DNA from: Sipunculus nudus
Lineage: Eukaryota; Annelida; Sipuncula; Golfingiida; Sipunculidae
Assembly (NCBI GenBank): GCA_026874595.1
Contig: CM049312.1
Coordinates: 67,918,929 to 67,982,928, forward strand
Direction: 5' to 3'
DNA length: 64,000 nucleotides
Below the pieces are notes generated by a model. The model was not told where the DNA came from. It ran no database searches and was given only the letters and a program-made list of their open reading frames with translations. Of the stretch, positions 60,010 to 64,000 are shown piece after piece. Numbering within the stretch: the first letter of the stretch is position 1; every line of letters begins with the position of its first letter. A program made the translations under genes and the position numbers.

Positions 60010-60510
60010 GACTGTTGAAACAAGAGCCAAGGTAAAACTCATATAACTCGTAAATTCCGATATCCGATGTCTATTAACTAAACATAATCCCTTGGACCTT
60101 CCTATGAAATTAATCCAGATAAAAAAAAAAAAACGCCAATCGCAGCGCACACAGGCTGGTCGTTTTGTTTATTTCCACGTGTGTATTACATGTGGGGTAC
60201 CCGCCAGAATAACCCACACACATTCAACAGGAACATCTGGCAACAAATCAGACGAACGGGAGTTCTGCAAAGGGTGTTTTGCACCTAGTGACCTTTCAAT
60301 TTTCTCACATATGCAACAAACCACCGGTGGCCACATGGGTTTCAAGTTTGTCAACATTGCTGCGTTCACTAACAGCTTAAAGATGACCAAGTTCATATAT
60401 GTTTCATATAGGCGTGATAAGAACATTTCTATAAAAGAATTGCTTAGCGTTGATTAATACGAACGGAGAGTAAAGCCAGAAATCACACAGGTTCCATAGA
60501 AAACGTAGGC
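60010..60510 (+). repeat. Dispersed ~480-bp repeat X, copy 3
   Basis: TTTTGTTTATTTCCACGTG, CATGTGGGGTACCCGCC, GACCTTTCAATTTTCTCACA and, near the end, GCCAGAAATCACACAGGTTC align with the other two copies. It gives open frames on both strands by chance. Confidence 0.65.
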
Positions 60511-62220
60511 GATTAGCTGGCTGTAAATTTTTTACTGCGGATTCGAATAAAGAGGTGTGCCCAGGAATTATTGTTTCGCCTTGGTAGACTAATGCGATCC
60601 ACATGATATTGAAGAGGACGCCACGGTACAATTTCTCGGATTCAGATGAGCTTAGTGTCATCACACTCTCATGTATAAGTGTACAGAGAACGATGTCACG
60701 ACATATAATCTGTGTTTAAGGTTTTTCAACTGACCAAAGACAACGGGTCGTTACTTTACGTTTTTCTTTGTTATATTTGCAGTTAATATAAAATTCACAG
60801 TATCCTACTGAGCTAAAGAATGAACAGATGGCACTCGAGCGCCGTAGGTGATGAAGTCCGGGGGCCACGCTACAGCAATGATAAAGATGATATCTAAGTA
60901 AATGTTTAACTATTAAGTCCAAAGATTAGGAGACATTAAGAGGAGGTAGAGATGAAAAACTAAGACTGTGTCCCACTAAAATTTGAAGAGTTTGGCGTGG
61001 TCCAAAAAGTGCTATTTCTCATTGCACTTTGCTTGTGCCCGTCAGTTGCGACCAAACACTCTCGGCAGATATCGCTTGGCGCTCTCCGCTGGCGTCTCCC
61101 TTGGACGTTTGTTTTCTCAACCTCCGCATAGGATCAGTGTCTATTGAGACAATGATAGATCCCTGCACACGACATGGAACTACGGCGGGTTTGACCTGGA
61201 TTGCTGGGGCAACCACTGTGTACAAACATTGCGGACCACATGCACCTGGACGTCACCTGTCACCCCAGAATCGCGCCCATTTACCGAACACATGCTTAAA
61301 CCGGGTGGCACGTGCTATTGTTTTTATACATTTACACCACTACTTCACCGATATCGCGCCTCAAGGTAGTTCCCCGAGTTTTACAACATGTAAAAAAAAG
61401 CAGACAATCATAATCATTATAACCGTTAGGCCTATATTTTAAATGAATGTTGTAAATGTATGTTTTATATTTGCTCCTATGCCTTAATTATTGTAATTTT
61501 CAGTTGCCAGACGATATAGCTTATATGAGATTCACACCTGGATGCTTTCCACGGAGTGTACTTACGTGTCGCATCCCCGGGCCCATTATCTAACCTTGAC
61601 AGGTTTATTTCTCTGAGATTCCCCAAACCGCTCATTAGGGCTGCCATTTTGCACACAAACTAAAACCTAGAGGCATAGGTCGCATGTCGAAATTAGGAGC
61701 ATTTATCGCTTGTAGAGATTAAAGACAACTACTTTATAGTTGACTATTTCTCCTGGTTGAACAAGTTCGTGCGCGCCCCCGGGAATTTCGCGCAGTGCAC
61801 TGTGGGTTACATTTATCGATCATAAAGTAATGAAACACCAGTCGAATTGAAGGTACAGCTGTATAATTACATATATCACAGAAATGATTCCATTCCCACT
61901 TGTAGACCTGATGCCTTTGTCAATTTTCTGATGTACATTTGCGTTTAATCGTGCTGTGGGCCGCGTGACTGGGGCTTACGAAAATGTTATTAATGTCTTT
62001 GATGTTAAAACCTTTCACAAGATACTTCAGTGGCGTACTCAGAAATATTTTAATGGGGGTGGGGGATGGGGGGTTGGGGTCACTTAGCGTTGAATGATGT
62101 AATGTCAACCAGGTGTCGAAATTTAAAAATGAAGTTTTACGGTTAAGAATTGGACAGTAACAATGTACATCGGTCCCTTACATATTTGAAGACGTTATAT
62201 CATTATGGGGTACGACATAA
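60511..62220. other. Unassigned region with a GC-richer patch
   Basis: No gene recognised. 61020-61330 is GC-richer than its surroundings and open in several frames (longest 61029-61442 plus, 137 codons), but I recognise no domain and see no clear splice structure. Confidence 0.35.
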
Positions 62221-63011
62221 CCTGGTGGTTCGGGTATTGGACAACTGAGCTGGAGGTACCTGGTTCGGACTCCATTGGCAGAGGTTCACCTTGCAGTCTT
62301 AAGAACAGGTCAGGATTTAATTTTGGGTTTAATGTTAGCCCCGTGCATATAAAAACATAATATATAGAAGGTATGAATTTAACATTTCTTTCCTATCACA
62401 AGGTTACCTTAATATTCATTCATAGACAGAGCCACCAACAGACCATGGACTTTAAAAATGTCAGAATAATAGTCGGAAACTAGCATCCACACTCATGCAT
62501 ATATCATCATCCAATGCCCCTTCGGCATTTTAAGGGCCTTACCATTTGGCATAGAGATTGATTTACACTTTGTTTTTGTGAGCTAACATGTATTCTTTTG
62601 TGTAAATTCATCACTCTTACCCTAATGTTAAGATTACCGAGTGTTTATCACGGTATTGTTGCAATGGTATGGATAGTTGTTAGAGTGCGTTCTTGCATAT
62701 GCCTTGTGTCACGACTCCAGTACAGGCTATAACCAGCCTGCTGAGTCATGTATTCACAGCTATACATCACGGAATTAGTGTTCTAGATGAAACTCTTTTT
62801 TTATCTTTTTGGTGGAGGTAACCATGTTTTAATTACTATCTTATTTAAATATGTACATCTGCAGTAGGTATATTATATTGAATTGTAATATATATGAAAT
62901 GTGTCACACAAACAATAAAAGGTTTATAAAAAAGACGTTGTCCCAACTTTGACTACCCTCACACACCTGCGAAACAACCCCTACCCCCGGCTACCTTTGA
63001 ACGCCACTGAC
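62028..63011. mobile_element. Possible element with CAGTGGCGT / ACGCCACTG ends
   Basis: TTCAGTGGCGTACTCAG at the left and TTGAACGCCACTGA at the right are mutually complementary over nine bases. The right end of the 1.95-kb insertion (50795-50810, TACGCCACTGA) looks alike, so this may be one family. It holds a tRNA-like head. No transposase seen. Confidence 0.35.
62222..62300 (+). repeat. tRNA-derived SINE-like head S4
   Basis: TGGTGGTTCGGGTATTGG as A-box region and GGTTCGGACTCC (62262-62273) as B box, about 35 bases apart, as in tRNA genes. No acceptor stem pairing was found. Confidence 0.5.
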
Positions 63012-63112
63012 AACACGGGTTATCTGGAACCTTATTAGAAGTTATGATCAATGAAAGAACCTCAAATTGCCAGATGGAACATTTTACCTGAGAAAATCAT
63101 TCCTTCTCAACC

Positions 63113-63154
63113 ATGGTTCTAGACAGAACCATGTGGGTTCTTGGAAGAACCCAC
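63113..63154. other. Two adjacent perfect hairpins
   Basis: ATGGTTCT/AGAACCAT (63113-63120 and 63125-63132, loop AGAC) is followed directly by GTGGGTTCTT/AAGAACCCAC (63133-63142 and 63145-63154, loop GG). They end near TTCTTAGAGTGTA, resembling the subterminal region of a foldback MITE. Confidence 0.7.
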
Positions 63155-63189
63155 AAGAACCCATTTTTCTTAGAGTGTATGTACCTTAG

Positions 63190-63290
63190 GTTGGGGCCGA
63201 CGTGAAAATCTCACCGCTCCTCGGCCGAGATTCGAACTTACGATCTCTTTGCTTTGGTCCTCTGGTCTACCCCAACAAATGCCGGTTTGG
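63190..63290 (-). repeat. tRNA-derived SINE-like head S5
   Basis: The minus strand reads GTTGGGGTAGACCAGAGG and then AAGTTCGAATCTC (63239-63227) as B box. No complete cloverleaf was recognised. Confidence 0.5.
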
Positions 63291-64000
63291 GGAACTTAAA
63301 TAAGACCTCCTTTATCAGTAGGCTCAAAGGATTCTAGCTTTTGCTCCTTTTTATTTGATGAATTACAGCCATTAGCAGCTCTGTCTAATACAAATACTGC
63401 TACCTCCATTTCTACTGTCATTAATAATGTCACTGCGGCCATAACAATGGTGGCAACCTCCACACAGGGCTGTTATCGTCTAGGAGCATTCACAACCTCC
63501 ACGCAGAGGCAAAACTGTTTCGGCACATAAAACGCTCCGTTGAAGGTGACGGATTTTAAAAACGTGCTTGGCCAGATTTTTAGCCCACTTTCTGACCCAT
63601 TTTTATTGTCAGCTCTGTATATATCCATGTGACCCTCTCCTCCACATGTTATATAAACATGCCGCGATGGCCATTTTCCCTCATTAAATCTGGGTGATCC
63701 TTTTGAATAATGTTAAATTAAATGACCACAATGACATCATTGCATACTAGCACACTATACTTTCAAATGGCCACTAAGCACCACGTTAGCCCAAAGTAAC
63801 CGGTAAACATTAAGTGTATTTTCGGTTGTAAACAACCATATGTGCAAAAATTATTTGAGCCTTTGAAATCTTCCAGCCAGTTGAATTTTCGCATTATGTC
63901 TGAAAAGGCTTCCGTGATTTGATAGCTATCACAAGGAATGTGGCTGGTCAGCATGCGATTGTGGCTTATATATGGGTGGGTTTATTCATTTCTTTAGAGG
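63291..64000. other. Intergenic, nothing recognised
   Basis: Ordinary AT-rich sequence with no coding frame of note and no repeat shared with the rest of the window. Confidence 0.5.

Noticed and set aside
60092-60664. Overlapping 85-121 codon frames near 60 kb as genes
   Set aside because: Most of the span is dispersed repeat X, with equally long frames on both strands, and the other X copies do not keep them open.

Overview
The window is animal nuclear DNA, most likely from a bivalve mollusc. The evidence is one intron-rich gene with animal-type GT-AG introns, AT-rich flanks crowded with short decayed repeats, and several elements with the layout of the bivalve 'pearl' / Helentron-like transposons: tandem cores, then an ACGG microsatellite, then a terminal hairpin. 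Genus or species cannot be told from this sequence. There is no bacterial or organellar content.

The only gene I can assemble with confidence is the Pescadillo homologue PES1. It lies on the minus strand, from the start codon at 20397 to the stop at 705. Sixteen coding exons join in phase at all fifteen junctions to give 583 residues, close to the human length of about 588. The order is Pescadillo N-terminal domain (exons 1-9), BRCT domain (exons 11-13), an acidic tract with a basic motif (exon 14) and a basic coiled C-terminus (exons 15-16). The product is expected to act in the nucleolus with BOP1 and WDR12 in large ribosomal subunit assembly. Its introns are heavily invaded. The last intron holds a reverse-transcriptase fragment and a pearl-like element. 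Intron 12 has its acceptor inside a 29-bp minisatellite and donor-like repeats at its other end. Intron 3 holds a pearl-like element with a second tandem-core element inserted in it.

From 20.4 to 64 kb I found no convincing complete gene. This part holds decayed mobile DNA: a CR1/L2/Jockey-like reverse-transcriptase relic (22.9-24.3 kb), a dispersed ~480-bp repeat in three copies, five different tRNA-derived SINE-like heads, a coding-like minisatellite open in three overlapping frames (28.7-29.6 kb), an 11-bp minisatellite (32.1-32.3 kb), two copies of a TIR MITE, two pearl-like elements arranged head to head (36.75-39.95 and 43.34-45.99 kb), and a direct segmental duplication. Copy 1 of the duplication (about 41.0-52.8 kb) has been inflated by at least four insertions relative to copy 2 (about 54.0-58.6 kb), so each copy gives the empty sites of the other. 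A possible solo LTR, a 1.95-kb insertion with a 12-bp target duplication and an ORF1-like relic, and a perfect 26-bp hairpin present in only one copy fall inside this duplication.

The main points for follow-up are the multiplied splice sites of PES1 intron 12, the shared GGTGGCGCCACC core palindrome across otherwise different tandem-core elements, and an unusually conserved 168-bp block in the segmental duplication. All identifications come from reading and translating the sequence by eye. No database search was run.
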